Below, one piece after another: positions 50,224 to 58,632 of a DNA stretch of 64,000 nt. The notes under the pieces are model-generated. The model made no database searches and was not told the DNA's origin. It was given only the letters and a program-made list of their open reading frames with translations. Where the stretch lies: positions 310,001 through 374,000 of the forward strand of contig OZ223205.1 in the NCBI GenBank assembly GCA_965140395.1, read 5' to 3'. The translations under genes and the position numbers were made by a program. Every line of letters starts with the position of its first letter. Position 1 is the first letter of the stretch. This stretch comes from Parvibaculum sp002684405 (GTDB lineage Bacteria > Pseudomonadota > Alphaproteobacteria > Parvibaculales > Parvibaculaceae).

Positions 50224-50580
50224 CATAAGATGATTTCAAGCCTGAAATCCCTCGTCCCTGAAAAATTCCATAATGAATGGGAGGTTAAGCCGGATCACAC
50301 AATCCGAACGGTTCCGCTGACCCGATCTTCAGACCTCCGACCTTACCCTTGTGACGGAATATCGGAATTCCTACGTAGAATCATTGAGCCCTCGCCCCCG
50401 GCCGGTCAGCATCCCTCAAGATCGCCAAAGGCCGCTCGCGAAAGCTCAACACTGCGAGCGGTCCGCCCTGCCCATGTGTGGAAGCGAGGGCAAGGCGGGC
50501 CGCACATCTCCCCCCAAAAAAGATAGATGCGTGACCGAGCCACGCCCCCTGTGTAATTCTGGACGCAGAGTTTCGGGCGC
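50224..50580. other. gene-free region between arsR and the PF10118-like gene, with a strong hairpin
   Basis: I see no supported gene in this gap. An imperfect 14-bp inverted repeat (50460-50473 with 50488-50501, 12 of 14 positions matching) surrounds a 14-base loop. It has no T tract on either strand, so a structured RNA or processing site is as likely as a terminator. Confidence 0.4.
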
Positions 50581-51438
50581 GTGAGGATAGGGCGACAGGT
50601 GACGCAGGCTCCAGCCACAGTGGAAATGATCCGCCGGGATCGTCGGCATGACGATATGGGCGAGATTCCGCGCGCCTGGTATGCGGACGATCCGGGCCTG
50701 ACGGCTTTCTTCAACGCCATGTCGCTGGCGATCGAGGAGCTGGAGCACTATCTGCTGCGCTCCGTGCGCCGCTTTGCGGAGACCGCGAAAGACACGCCTC
50801 TCGAACCGCAGGTGAAGGATTTCCTCTTTCAGGAATCGATCCATTCCCGCGAACACCGGCGCTACAACGACCAGCTTCAGGAACAGGGCTTTCCCGCCGA
50901 AGAGGTGACGCAGGTGCTGCGCGACCGCGTGAAGCGGATGGAAGCACGCCGCACCGATCTTCAGAACCTCGCGCTCACCGCCGCCATCGAACATTTCACG
51001 GCGATCCTCGCGCACCAGCTTCTCGACCGGCCGGAACATATCCGGGCCAACGGCTACCCGCCGCTCGTTCGCATGTGGATCTGGCATGGCGCGGAAGAGG
51101 TCGAGCATAAATCGGTGACCTATGATCTCTTCTGCATGCAGGTGAGCGGCTTCCGCCGCTACCGCATGCGCATCGCGGGTATCCTCGCCGCGACACGGCT
51201 CATGCTGCCTTTCCTCTATTGGGTGACCTGGCGCTTCCTGAAAACGGACGGCATCCAGTGGCGCTGGAAAAGCTGGCGCGTCATGCTGCGCGTCACGCTC
51301 GTCTATCCGGGCTTCATGCGGCGCATGCTGCGCGACTACATCCGCTGGTACCGCCCCGGCTTCCATCCCTGGGACCAGGACGACCGCGCGCTCCTGTTCC
51401 GCTGGCGCGACAGTGAACCGGGCAAGGGTCTCACCTGA
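50581..51438 (+). CDS. predicted metal-dependent hydrolase (PF10118-like)
   Basis: 285 residues from GTG 50581; ATG 50626 is an alternative. The pattern FLFQESIHSREHRRYN and WHGAEEVEHKSVTYDLF gives repeated ExxH pairs within a helical bundle, typical of the family annotated as predicted metal-dependent hydrolases and related to ferritin-like di-iron proteins. A hydrophobic stretch (LMLPFLYWVTWRFL) and basic C-terminus suggest membrane association. The substrate is unknown. Stand-alone, closed by a perfect hairpin terminator. Confidence 0.8.
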   Translation: MRIGRQVTQAPATVEMIRRDRRHDDMGEIPRAWYADDPGLTAFFNAMSLAIEELEHYLLRSVRRFAETAKDTPLEPQVKDFLFQESIHSREHRRYNDQLQEQGFPAEEVTQVLRDRVKRMEARRTDLQNLALTAAIEHFTAILAHQLLDRPEHIRANGYPPLVRMWIWHGAEEVEHKSVTYDLFCMQVSGFRRYRMRIAGILAATRLMLPFLYWVTWRFLKTDGIQWRWKSWRVMLRVTLVYPGFMRRMLRDYIRWYRPGFHPWDQDDRALLFRWRDSEPGKGLT

Positions 51439-51445
51439 CCAAACA

Positions 51446-51473
51446 AAAAGGCCGCTCCAGAGAGCGGCCTTTT
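51446..51473. terminator. bidirectional terminator between the hydrolase gene and sdhB
   Basis: A perfect 12-bp stem AAAAGGCCGCTC (51446-51457) / GAGCGGCCTTTT (51462-51473) with loop CAGA. A-rich and T-rich flanks let it work on both strands for the two convergent genes. Confidence 0.92.
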
Positions 51474-51495
51474 GCTTTGTCGATTGCGAGAACCG

Positions 51496-52275
51496 TCAGA
51501 CTTGACGCTCCACCATCATCTTCTTGATCTCTGCGATGGCCTTGGCCGGGTTCAGGCTCTTCGGGCAGGCCTGCGCGCAGTTCATGATGGTATGGCAGCG
51601 ATAGAGACGGAACGGGTCTTCCAGATCGTCGAGACGCTTGCCGGTTGCCTCGTCGCGGCTGTCCACCAGCCAGCGATAGGCCTGCAAGAGCGCGGCGGGG
51701 CCGAGATAGCGGTCGCCGTTCCACCAATAGCTCGGGCAGGAGGTGGAGCAGCAGGCGCAGAGAATGCACTCGTAAAGCCCGTCGAGCTTCTCGCGATCCT
51801 CATGGCTCTGGCGCCATTCCTTGGCAGGCTCGGTCGTTTCCGTCTGCAGCCAGGGCTCGATGGACGCATGCTGCGCATAGAAGTTCGTCAGGTCCGGCAC
51901 GAGATCCTTCACCACCGGCATATGCGGCAGCGGATAGATGCGCACCTCGCCGGAGACCTCGTCGATGCCCTTGGTGCAAGCCAGCGTGTTCTGCCCGTCG
52001 ATATTCATCGCGCAGGAGCCGCAAATGCCTTCGCGGCAGGAACGGCGGAAGGTCAGCGTCTGGTCGATCTCGTTCTTGATCTTGATGAGCGCGTCCAGAA
52101 CCATCGGCCCGCAGTCGGACATATCCACTTCATAAGTGTCCATGCGCGGATTGGCGCCGTCATCCGGGCTCCAGCGATAGATGCGGAACTTCTTGACCTT
52201 CTTGGTGCCCTTGGGGGCCTTGAAGGTCTTGCCCTTCTTCACGACGGAGTTTTTCGGCAGGCTGAGCTGAACCAT
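51496..52275 (-). CDS. sdhB: succinate dehydrogenase iron-sulfur subunit
   Basis: 259 residues. The N-terminal ferredoxin domain has SCREGICGSCAMNIDGQNTLAC for the 2Fe-2S centre. The C-terminal part has CILCACCSTSCPSYWWN and CHTIMNCAQACPKSLNPAKAI for the 4Fe-4S and 3Fe-4S centres. It passes electrons from SdhA to quinone. Last gene of sdhCDAB; 21 bases after sdhA. Confidence 0.97.
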   Translation of the reverse strand: MVQLSLPKNSVVKKGKTFKAPKGTKKVKKFRIYRWSPDDGANPRMDTYEVDMSDCGPMVLDALIKIKNEIDQTLTFRRSCREGICGSCAMNIDGQNTLACTKGIDEVSGEVRIYPLPHMPVVKDLVPDLTNFYAQHASIEPWLQTETTEPAKEWRQSHEDREKLDGLYECILCACCSTSCPSYWWNGDRYLGPAALLQAYRWLVDSRDEATGKRLDDLEDPFRLYRCHTIMNCAQACPKSLNPAKAIAEIKKMMVERQV

Positions 52276-52296
52276 CTTTTCGATCCTTTCCCGCGA

Positions 52297-54096
52297 TCAG
52301 TAAACGCGGGCCTTCGGCTTGATGTATTCGATGTCGTTGGAAAGCGTGTAGGTGTGCACAGGGCGATAATCGATGGTCGCCTGGCCGTTCTCGTCCACCC
52401 AGCACATCGTATGCTTCATCCAGGTCTCGTCATTACGATCCGGGAAGTCCTCACGCGCATGCGCGCCGCGGCTTTCCTGACGGTTGGCCGCACCTTCCAC
52501 GGTGGCGACCGCCTGAATGATGAGATTGTCGAATTCCAGCGTCTCGATGAGATCGGAATTCCACACGAGCGAGCGGTCGCTGACGCGCAGATCGCCGCGC
52601 TTGCCCACCGTCTCCTGAATGCGCTTGCGGCCCTGCTCCAGCGTCTCGCCGGTACGGAACACGGCAACGTCTTCCTGCATGGCGCGCTGCATTTCATCGC
52701 GCAGCTCGGCGGTCGGGGTGGAGCCGCTGGCATTGCGGAACTTGTCGAGACGCGCGATCGAATTGTCGCCCGCGCCCGCCGGCAGTTCCGGCTGCGAGGC
52801 GCCCTTCTCCACGAGCTCGGCAGCGCGGATACCCGCGGCGCGGCCGAACACGACAAGGTCGATCAGCGAGTTGGAGCCGAGACGGTTCGCGCCATGGACC
52901 GACACGCAGGCCGCTTCGCCCACCGCCATCAGGCCGGGCACGACGCTGTCCGGGTTGCCGTCCTTGAGCGTCAGCACCTCGCCATGGAAGTTCGTCGGAA
53001 TGCCGCCCATGTTGTAATGCACGGTCGGCAGCACCGGGATCGGCTCCTTCGTCACATCGACGCCGGCGAAGATGCGGGCCGATTCGGAGATGCCGGGGAG
53101 ACGCTCTTTCAGCACCGCCGGATCGAGATGATCGAGATGCAGGAAGATGTGGTCCTTGTTCTTGCCCACACCGCGCCCTTCGCGGATTTCGATGGTCATC
53201 GACCGCGAAACCACGTCACGCGAGGCAAGATCCTTGGCGCTCGGCGCATAGCGCTCCATAAAGCGCTCGCCCTCGGAATTGGTGAGATAGCCGCCCTCGC
53301 CGCGAGACCCTTCGGTGATGAGACAGCCCGCGCCGTAAATGCCGGTCGGATGGAACTGCACGAACTCCATGTCCTGCAGCGGCAGGCCGGCGCGCAGCAC
53401 CATGGCGTTGCCGTCGCCCGTGCAGGTATGCGCGGAGGTGCAGGAGAAATAGGCGCGGCCATAGCCGCCGGTCGCCAGAATGACGAGCTGGGCGCGGAAG
53501 CGGTGAATTTCACCGGTCGCCATGTCGAGCGCGACGACGCCGCGGCAGACGCCCTCATCGTCCATGATGAGGTCGATGGCGAAATATTCGATGTAGAAAT
53601 CCGCCTTGTGGCGCACCGACTGGCCGTAAAGCGTATGCAACATGGCATGGCCGGTCCGGTCGGCCGCCGCGCAGGTGCGCTGGGCGATGCCTTCGCCGAA
53701 ATTGGTCGTCATGCCGCCGAAGGGACGCTGATAGATCTTGCCGTCCTCAGTCCGGCTGAAGGGCACGCCGAAATGTTCCAGCTCGTACACCGCATCCGGC
53801 GCGTGACGGCAGAGATATTCGATAGCGTCCTGGTCGCCCAGCCAGTCCGACCCCTTCACGGTGTCGTACATGTGCCAGCGCCAGTTATCCTCGCCCATAT
53901 TGCCGAGCGAGGCGGCAACGCCGCCCTGCGCCGCCACGGTGTGGCTACGGGTGGGGAAAACCTTCGAGATGCAGGCCGTCGAAAGGCCGCGTTCCACGCA
54001 ACCCAGCGTCGCGCGAAGGCCGGCGCCGCCGGCGCCCACCACCACGACATCGAAAGTATGATCGTTGAATGTGTAGTCGTTGGATGCTGCCGCCAT
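52297..54096 (-). CDS. sdhA: succinate dehydrogenase flavoprotein subunit
   Basis: 599 residues. The FAD motif VVVGAGGAGLRATLGC, the flavin-linking His in TRSHTVAAQGGV, the active-site segment FVQFHPTGIYGAGCLITEGSRGEGGYLTNSEGERFM in outline, and HGANRLGSNSLIDLVVFGRAAG are all present. It oxidises succinate to fumarate. Length and ends are normal. 17 bases after sdhD. Confidence 0.98.
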   Translation of the reverse strand: MAAASNDYTFNDHTFDVVVVGAGGAGLRATLGCVERGLSTACISKVFPTRSHTVAAQGGVAASLGNMGEDNWRWHMYDTVKGSDWLGDQDAIEYLCRHAPDAVYELEHFGVPFSRTEDGKIYQRPFGGMTTNFGEGIAQRTCAAADRTGHAMLHTLYGQSVRHKADFYIEYFAIDLIMDDEGVCRGVVALDMATGEIHRFRAQLVILATGGYGRAYFSCTSAHTCTGDGNAMVLRAGLPLQDMEFVQFHPTGIYGAGCLITEGSRGEGGYLTNSEGERFMERYAPSAKDLASRDVVSRSMTIEIREGRGVGKNKDHIFLHLDHLDPAVLKERLPGISESARIFAGVDVTKEPIPVLPTVHYNMGGIPTNFHGEVLTLKDGNPDSVVPGLMAVGEAACVSVHGANRLGSNSLIDLVVFGRAAGIRAAELVEKGASQPELPAGAGDNSIARLDKFRNASGSTPTAELRDEMQRAMQEDVAVFRTGETLEQGRKRIQETVGKRGDLRVSDRSLVWNSDLIETLEFDNLIIQAVATVEGAANRQESRGAHAREDFPDRNDETWMKHTMCWVDENGQATIDYRPVHTYTLSNDIEYIKPKARVY

Positions 54097-54113
54097 GAGC
54101 CCGATCTCTTGTT

Positions 54114-54497
54114 TTACGCCCCGAAACCGATCTTCAGCGCCGCGAAAACGCAGGCGAGACCGACCAGGAAGGAAAAGAACGTATTACCGATCAGCGAGAG
54201 GAACTTTGCGCTCTCACCGGTCACATAGTCTTCGATGATGACCTGCATCCCGGCCCGCATATGCAGGATGCCGGAAATGATAAGGGCCAGCATGAGGATG
54301 ACAACCAGCGGATTGGCCAGATAGGCGCGAACCGTCTCATAGTCGCTGCCCGTCAGCGCGACCACCGAGGCGATCAGAAAGATCGCCAAGAAGACGTTCG
54401 CCACCGCCGTTACGCGCTGGAGGATGAAATGGCCGGAGCCGGAGCGGGCCGAACCGAGGCCGTGCACGCGGCTGTAAGGGGTACGCATATCGCTCAT
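54114..54497 (-). CDS. sdhD: succinate dehydrogenase membrane anchor subunit
   Basis: 127 residues from MSDMRTPYSRVHGLGSARSG. Three transmembrane helices: FLAIFLIASVVALTG, ANPLVVILMLALIISGILHMRAG (with a haem-type His) and TFFSFLVGLACVFAALKIG. It anchors SdhAB and helps bind quinone and haem. ATG 54497 overlaps the sdhC stop, so the upstream in-frame extension is rejected. Confidence 0.94.
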   Translation of the reverse strand: MSDMRTPYSRVHGLGSARSGSGHFILQRVTAVANVFLAIFLIASVVALTGSDYETVRAYLANPLVVILMLALIISGILHMRAGMQVIIEDYVTGESAKFLSLIGNTFFSFLVGLACVFAALKIGFGA

Positions 54498-54901
54498 CAC
54501 ATCGCTCCCATCAGGCTGTAGCCGATCCACCAGACGAAGATAGTCAGCACGAAGCCGCCGACCAGCGTCATCCAGGCCATGAACTTCGCCAGGCCGAGCG
54601 AGAAGCCCTTGCCCATGTCCCAGATGAAGTGGCGGATACCGCCGAGCATGTGGTGCATCAGCGCCCAGGTGAAGCCGAACAGGAGAAGCTTGCCGACCCA
54701 GCTCGAGATGAAGCTCTCGAACAGCGAATAGGCATTGGGGCCCGCCGCCACCGAAAGCAGCCACCAGGCCAGAATCAGCGTGCCGATATAGAGCGCCGCC
54801 CCGCTGATGCGGTGCGCGATCGACATCATCATGGTCATCGTGCGGCGATAAATCTGCAGATGCGGGGAAAGTGGCCGTGAAACCGGTTGCGTATCAGCCA
54901 T
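54497..54901 (-). CDS. sdhC: succinate dehydrogenase cytochrome b556 subunit
   Basis: 134 residues from MADTQPVSRPLSPHLQIYR. The SdhC signature RPLSPHLQIYRRTMTMMMSIAHRISG and the haem ligand His in ALMHHMLGGIRHFIWDMG are present, with three transmembrane helices. ATG 54901 is chosen because the family starts there. First gene of the operon; an AT-rich leader with a Fur-like site lies about 155 bases upstream. Confidence 0.95.
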   Translation of the reverse strand: MADTQPVSRPLSPHLQIYRRTMTMMMSIAHRISGAALYIGTLILAWWLLSVAAGPNAYSLFESFISSWVGKLLLFGFTWALMHHMLGGIRHFIWDMGKGFSLGLAKFMAWMTLVGGFVLTIFVWWIGYSLMGAM

Positions 54902-55055
54902 CTTCGCGTCCTCGTTAGAACTCCCTGGCCGAGGCGCGGCGGGCGCCGCGCACTGTCCGGCTCCGGGCAAGGCGTGGAGTCGTGTGTCGTGGCTGTTGTT
55001 TACCGCGCGATATGCCGCAACGCAAACATCACGTGATGCCGTAACCCATTCTTTT

Positions 55056-55070
55056 TGCGAACGATTCTCA
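55056..55070 (-). promoter_or_regulatory. possible Fur-type box upstream of sdhCDAB
   Basis: On the minus strand TGAGAATCGTTCGCA matches the 7-1-7 Fur pattern TGAGAAT-N-ATTCTCA at 12 of 14 positions. Iron control of succinate dehydrogenase, an iron-rich enzyme, is known in several proteobacteria, so the position is plausible. One unscored site is weak evidence. Confidence 0.35.
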
Positions 55071-55117
55071 CATATACCGCATACCGCAGCGACAACCTTG
55101 CCGCCCGAAAGAGCCGT

Positions 55118-55708
55118 TCAAAAGAAAGGCGACGTCACGGGCGGGATGCCATGCCCGATATCGATCCAGCGCCAGACAGCGGCTCCCTCGAACATCCGCA
55201 CCTCGGGCATCGCATCTGCGGGCGTCAGATCGATATGCACATAGACGAGAATCTGGTCCGCCTCTCCTTCGCCTCTGGCGAGGGGAAAGATCGTATATTC
55301 GTAATCGGTCCGGCGGCCATTCGCTTCCAGCACCGGCGTGAACTGCCAGAGGCCGCAAGGCTTCGCCATCAGCGCCCGCACGCTGTCATAGGCATCGCGG
55401 GCGATCGCCGGATCGACAAGCGACAGATAGTCCATGCCCGTCAGATCCGCGCCGAAGAAATCGAAAAACCCCGACCCGACGAGCCGGTAGGGCAGCGCAG
55501 GCTTTTCCTTGTCCGGCTCGATGATCGCCATCCATGGCGCAAAGCGCGCGAAGGGCTTGAGGCCGATATCCTTGCGCAGGGGAATGGCACGGCCATGACA
55601 GGCCTCGCACCACGCCGCCTCGAAATCCACGCTCGCCCCGGAGCGAAGCGCCGGATTTCCCATCCCGTCGCCAAACGGGTTCGGCCCGGCCGCGTCGATT
55701 TCCGCCAT
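55118..55708 (-). CDS. PAS-domain (PAS_5-like) protein
   Basis: 196 residues. The PAS-like core is FARFAPWMAIIEPDKEKPALPYRLVGSGFFDFFGADLTGMDYLSLVD in outline (residues ~53-100), then FTPVLEANGRRTDYEYTIFPL. No output domain is attached. This is the free-standing PAS family common in alphaproteobacteria, of unknown function. A Cys pair (WCEACHGRAI) near residue 35 is unusual. Lies 21 bases after mch and is probably in the same operon. Confidence 0.8.
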   Translation of the reverse strand: MAEIDAAGPNPFGDGMGNPALRSGASVDFEAAWCEACHGRAIPLRKDIGLKPFARFAPWMAIIEPDKEKPALPYRLVGSGFFDFFGADLTGMDYLSLVDPAIARDAYDSVRALMAKPCGLWQFTPVLEANGRRTDYEYTIFPLARGEGEADQILVYVHIDLTPADAMPEVRMFEGAAVWRWIDIGHGIPPVTSPFF

Positions 55709-55729
55709 TCCAGCCTCCTCAAACCGCGA

Positions 55730-56791
55730 TCAGCGCCGCGGCATAAACACCCAATAGTCGAGATCGAGAATGACGCCTTCCGCATAGCCCTTCTCCAGCG
55801 GACCGGGGAAGTTCGTGCAAGGGGCATCCTTGGTGGCAAGGGTGCGAAGCCTGAGCGCGCCGAGATCGGTGCGGCGGTCGAGTTCCGATTTCTCCAGCAC
55901 CTCCGTCCAGGCGAACACCGTATTGCCCGCAAAGCAGGGCGCGACATGACGCCCGCCATTGATGGCGCCGAACAGCACCGCATTGCCAAGTCCGTTGAAA
56001 GAAAGCGAACGGGCCAGCGAAATCACATGGCCGCCATAGATCAGCCGGCGACCGAAGCGCCCCTGGCCTTCCGTGAACTGATTGAAATGCACCTTTGCCG
56101 TGTTCTGGTAAAGGCGCGTCGCCATCATGTGCTCGGCTTCCTCGATGGTGACGCCATCCACATGGTCGATCTTCTCACCCACCTCGTAATCGTCCCAGAG
56201 ATGCCGGGAGCCGGAGGCGGTGAGATCGAAATTACGGAAATCGGTTTCCGACGGCGGGATCAGGTGATGCGGATCCACCACGTCGGGAAGCGAGGGAACA
56301 TCCGGCGTCGGTGCGGGCGAGGCCTTGTCGCGTTTGCGCACCATCACCCAACGCACATAATCGATCACGATATCGCCGCGCTGGTTGCGACCGGTCGAGC
56401 GCACATAGACGACGCCGGTTTCGCCATTGGAATTTTCCTTGAGGCCGATGACTTTACTGTCCGCGCTCAGCGTATCGCCGGGAAAGACCGGCCGGTGGAA
56501 CTTGCAGTCCGCATAACCGAGATTGGCGACGGCGTTGAGCGAGATGTCGGGCACCGTCTTGCCGAAGACGATATGGAACGCCAGGAGATCGTCCACCGGC
56601 GCGGTCGCATAGCCCGAAAGGCGCGCGATCTCCGCGGAAGATTGCAGCGAGAAACGCGATCCGAACAGCGCCTGATAAAGCGCGACATCGCCCTCCGTCA
56701 CCGTGCGCGGCGTCGCATGGTGGATGACCTGCCCGATCGAGAAGTCCTCGAAATAATTGCCTTCATTCGTCTTGGTCATGCTCATGCTCAC
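55730..56791 (-). CDS. mch: mesaconyl-CoA hydratase
   Basis: 353 residues made of two hotdog/MaoC-like domains. NYFEDFSIGQVIHHATPRTVTEGDVALYQALFGSRF in outline, LLAFHIVFGKTVPDISLNAVANLGYA, and WDDYEVGEKIDHVDGVTIEEAEHMMATRLYQNTAKVHFN in outline match the ethylmalonyl-CoA-pathway enzyme closely. It hydrates mesaconyl-C1-CoA to beta-methylmalyl-CoA. Starts at GTG 56791, ATG 56785 or ATG 56779; the GTG overlaps the stop of the upstream CoA-ester lyase gene. Confidence 0.93.
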   Translation of the reverse strand: MSMSMTKTNEGNYFEDFSIGQVIHHATPRTVTEGDVALYQALFGSRFSLQSSAEIARLSGYATAPVDDLLAFHIVFGKTVPDISLNAVANLGYADCKFHRPVFPGDTLSADSKVIGLKENSNGETGVVYVRSTGRNQRGDIVIDYVRWVMVRKRDKASPAPTPDVPSLPDVVDPHHLIPPSETDFRNFDLTASGSRHLWDDYEVGEKIDHVDGVTIEEAEHMMATRLYQNTAKVHFNQFTEGQGRFGRRLIYGGHVISLARSLSFNGLGNAVLFGAINGGRHVAPCFAGNTVFAWTEVLEKSELDRRTDLGALRLRTLATKDAPCTNFPGPLEKGYAEGVILDLDYWVFMPRR

Positions 56792-57684
56792 CCGTTTGCC
56801 TGTTCCAGTTCCGCGATCTGGTCGGCCACATTCACGACGCGGCGTGCGATTTCCGCGTGCAGGATTTCAACCATCTTGCCATCGACCTTGAGAACGCCCT
56901 TGCCCTGATTTTCCGGCTGGTCGAAAGCCTCGATCACCTTGCGGGAAAACGCGACCGTTTCCTCATCCGGCGAGAAAACCTTGTTGCAGGGGCCGACCTG
57001 GCTCGGATGGATCAGCGTCTTGCCGTCCATGCCGAGATCGCGGCCCTGTTCGCACATGGCAAAGAAGCCGTCCTCATCCTTGATGTCGTTATAGACGCCG
57101 TCGAGAATGACGAGGCCATAGGCGCGCGCGGCCAGCATCGCAAGCCCCAGCGAGGTCATCATCGGCATACGCTCCGGCGTATGCTGGCAGCGCAGTTCCT
57201 TGGCGATATCGTTCGTGCCCATCACCCAGACATTCATGCGCAGCGAGGTCTCGGTCTTGGCCGCGATCTCCTTGATGTTGAGCATGGCAAGCGGCGTCTC
57301 GATCATGCACCAGAGCTGCATGGTCTCCGGCGCGCCGGCGGCCGCCATCTGGCTTTCGGCCAGCGTCACGTCGTCGGGCGTGTTGATCTTGGGCACCAGA
57401 ATGGCGTCCGGCCCGGCCGCGACCGCGGCGGCGATATCGTCCTTGCCCCAGGCCGTATCGAGTGCATTCACACGAATGGCGATTTCGCGCTTGCCATAAC
57501 CGCCCGCCTTCACGGCGGCGCAAACCTGCTGGCGCGCCTCTTCCTTGGCGTCGGGCGCCACGGCATCCTCCAGGTCGAGGATCAGCGCATCGGCGGGAAT
57601 TTCCTTCGCCTTCTCCAGCGCCCGGGCATTCGAGCCGGGCATATAGAGGACGGAACGGCGGGGACGGGCGGTAAAATCTGCCAT
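56788..57684 (-). CDS. HpcH/HpaI-family CoA ester lyase, malyl-CoA thioesterase/lyase-like
   Basis: 298 residues of the citrate-lyase-beta type TIM barrel. Motifs: RRSVLYMPGSNARALEKA, DALILDLEDAVAPDAK, ILVPKINTPDD, MGTNDIAKEL, GLVILDGVYNDIKDEDGF and DGKTLIHPSQV. The details (MGTNDxAKEL, DGVYN) resemble (3S)-malyl-CoA thioesterase (Mcl2) more than Mcl1. With mch next door it should act on malyl- or beta-methylmalyl-CoA in the ethylmalonyl-CoA pathway. Whether lyase or thioesterase cannot be settled here. Confidence 0.87.
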   Translation of the reverse strand: MADFTARPRRSVLYMPGSNARALEKAKEIPADALILDLEDAVAPDAKEEARQQVCAAVKAGGYGKREIAIRVNALDTAWGKDDIAAAVAAGPDAILVPKINTPDDVTLAESQMAAAGAPETMQLWCMIETPLAMLNIKEIAAKTETSLRMNVWVMGTNDIAKELRCQHTPERMPMMTSLGLAMLAARAYGLVILDGVYNDIKDEDGFFAMCEQGRDLGMDGKTLIHPSQVGPCNKVFSPDEETVAFSRKVIEAFDQPENQGKGVLKVDGKMVEILHAEIARRVVNVADQIAELEQANG

Positions 57685-57800
57685 GGGGGAACTTCCATTT
57701 GATAGCGCGTGAAGAATGCGGCGACACTATAAAGACTGTCGGCACGTGTGAAGCCGCATTTGGTCTCGCACATGAAGGAACGAAGGATCGAGAGGAGCGC

Positions 57801-58628
57801 GTGGCCCGCATTCTCAGCATATCGAGCCAGGTCGTTTACGGCACGGTCGGCAATTCGGCGGGCGTTTTCGCCCTGCAAAGGCTCGGACACGAGGTCTGGC
57901 CGGTGCCAACCACCCTGCTCTCCCACCATCCAGGCTACGGGGCCCCGGCGGGCGGCCCTCTGCCCGCGGAGGCGATTTCAGCGCTGATCCGCTCGCTGGA
58001 CGAAAAGGGCTGGCTTGGCCGCTGCGACGCTATGATGTCGGGCTATCTCGCCGCGCCGGATCAGAAAGAGGCAATCCTCGAGGCGCATGACCGGCTGAAA
58101 CGCGCCAACCCGCAGGCGCTTTTTCTGTGCGATCCCGTGCTGGGCGATGAGGAATCCGGGCTCTATGCCGCGCCGGGCGTGGCGGACGCCATGCAAGCGC
58201 TCATCGCCCGGGCCGACATCGCAACGCCCAATCTCTTCGAACTCGCCCTTCTGACCGGCACCCCGCAAGGCAAGGCCGCACCGGAGGAGATGCTGCGCGC
58301 CGCCGCCCCCGCCCGGATATGCCTGACCTCCGCGCCCGCTCCGGCAGGGCGGATCGGCATTGTCGTCAAGGAGGAGGAGAACTTCCACGCCGTCGAGACG
58401 CCGCGCTTCAAGCCGGCGCCCAAAGGCACGGGCGACCTTTTCAGCGCCCTTGTGCTGGGCCGACTGCTCCGTCACGGGAATTTCGCAGAGGCCGCTCGGG
58501 AGGCCGCCGCCTCGACCGCCTCCATCGTGCGGGAAAGCGTGGCACGGGAAAGAAGCGACCTGACGCTGGCCGAAGCCCAGCAATTCATCGAGCGCCCGGA
58601 TGAAGAGGCGACCCCGACCGTGCTGTAA
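57801..58628 (+). CDS. pdxY: pyridoxal kinase
   Basis: Phosphorylates pyridoxal to PLP in the salvage route. 275 residues from GTG 57801 (ARILSISSQVVYGTVGNSAG), with GAGGAG a few bases upstream; the longer frame has no family sequence. FLCDPVLGDEESGLY, ATPNLFELALLTG and the anion hole KGTGDLFSALVLGRLL with the catalytic Asp are present. Ribokinase superfamily fold. Ends four bases before the convergent Amt-kinase gene. Confidence 0.93.
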   Translation: MARILSISSQVVYGTVGNSAGVFALQRLGHEVWPVPTTLLSHHPGYGAPAGGPLPAEAISALIRSLDEKGWLGRCDAMMSGYLAAPDQKEAILEAHDRLKRANPQALFLCDPVLGDEESGLYAAPGVADAMQALIARADIATPNLFELALLTGTPQGKAAPEEMLRAAAPARICLTSAPAPAGRIGIVVKEEENFHAVETPRFKPAPKGTGDLFSALVLGRLLRHGNFAEAAREAAASTASIVRESVARERSDLTLAEAQQFIERPDEEATPTVL

Positions 58629-58632
58629 GGGC

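Noticed and set aside
51472..54228. Very long plus-strand open frame (918 codons) opposite sdhBA
   Set aside because: It mirrors the codon bias of GC-rich sdhA and sdhB on the minus strand; the product has no recognisable domain.
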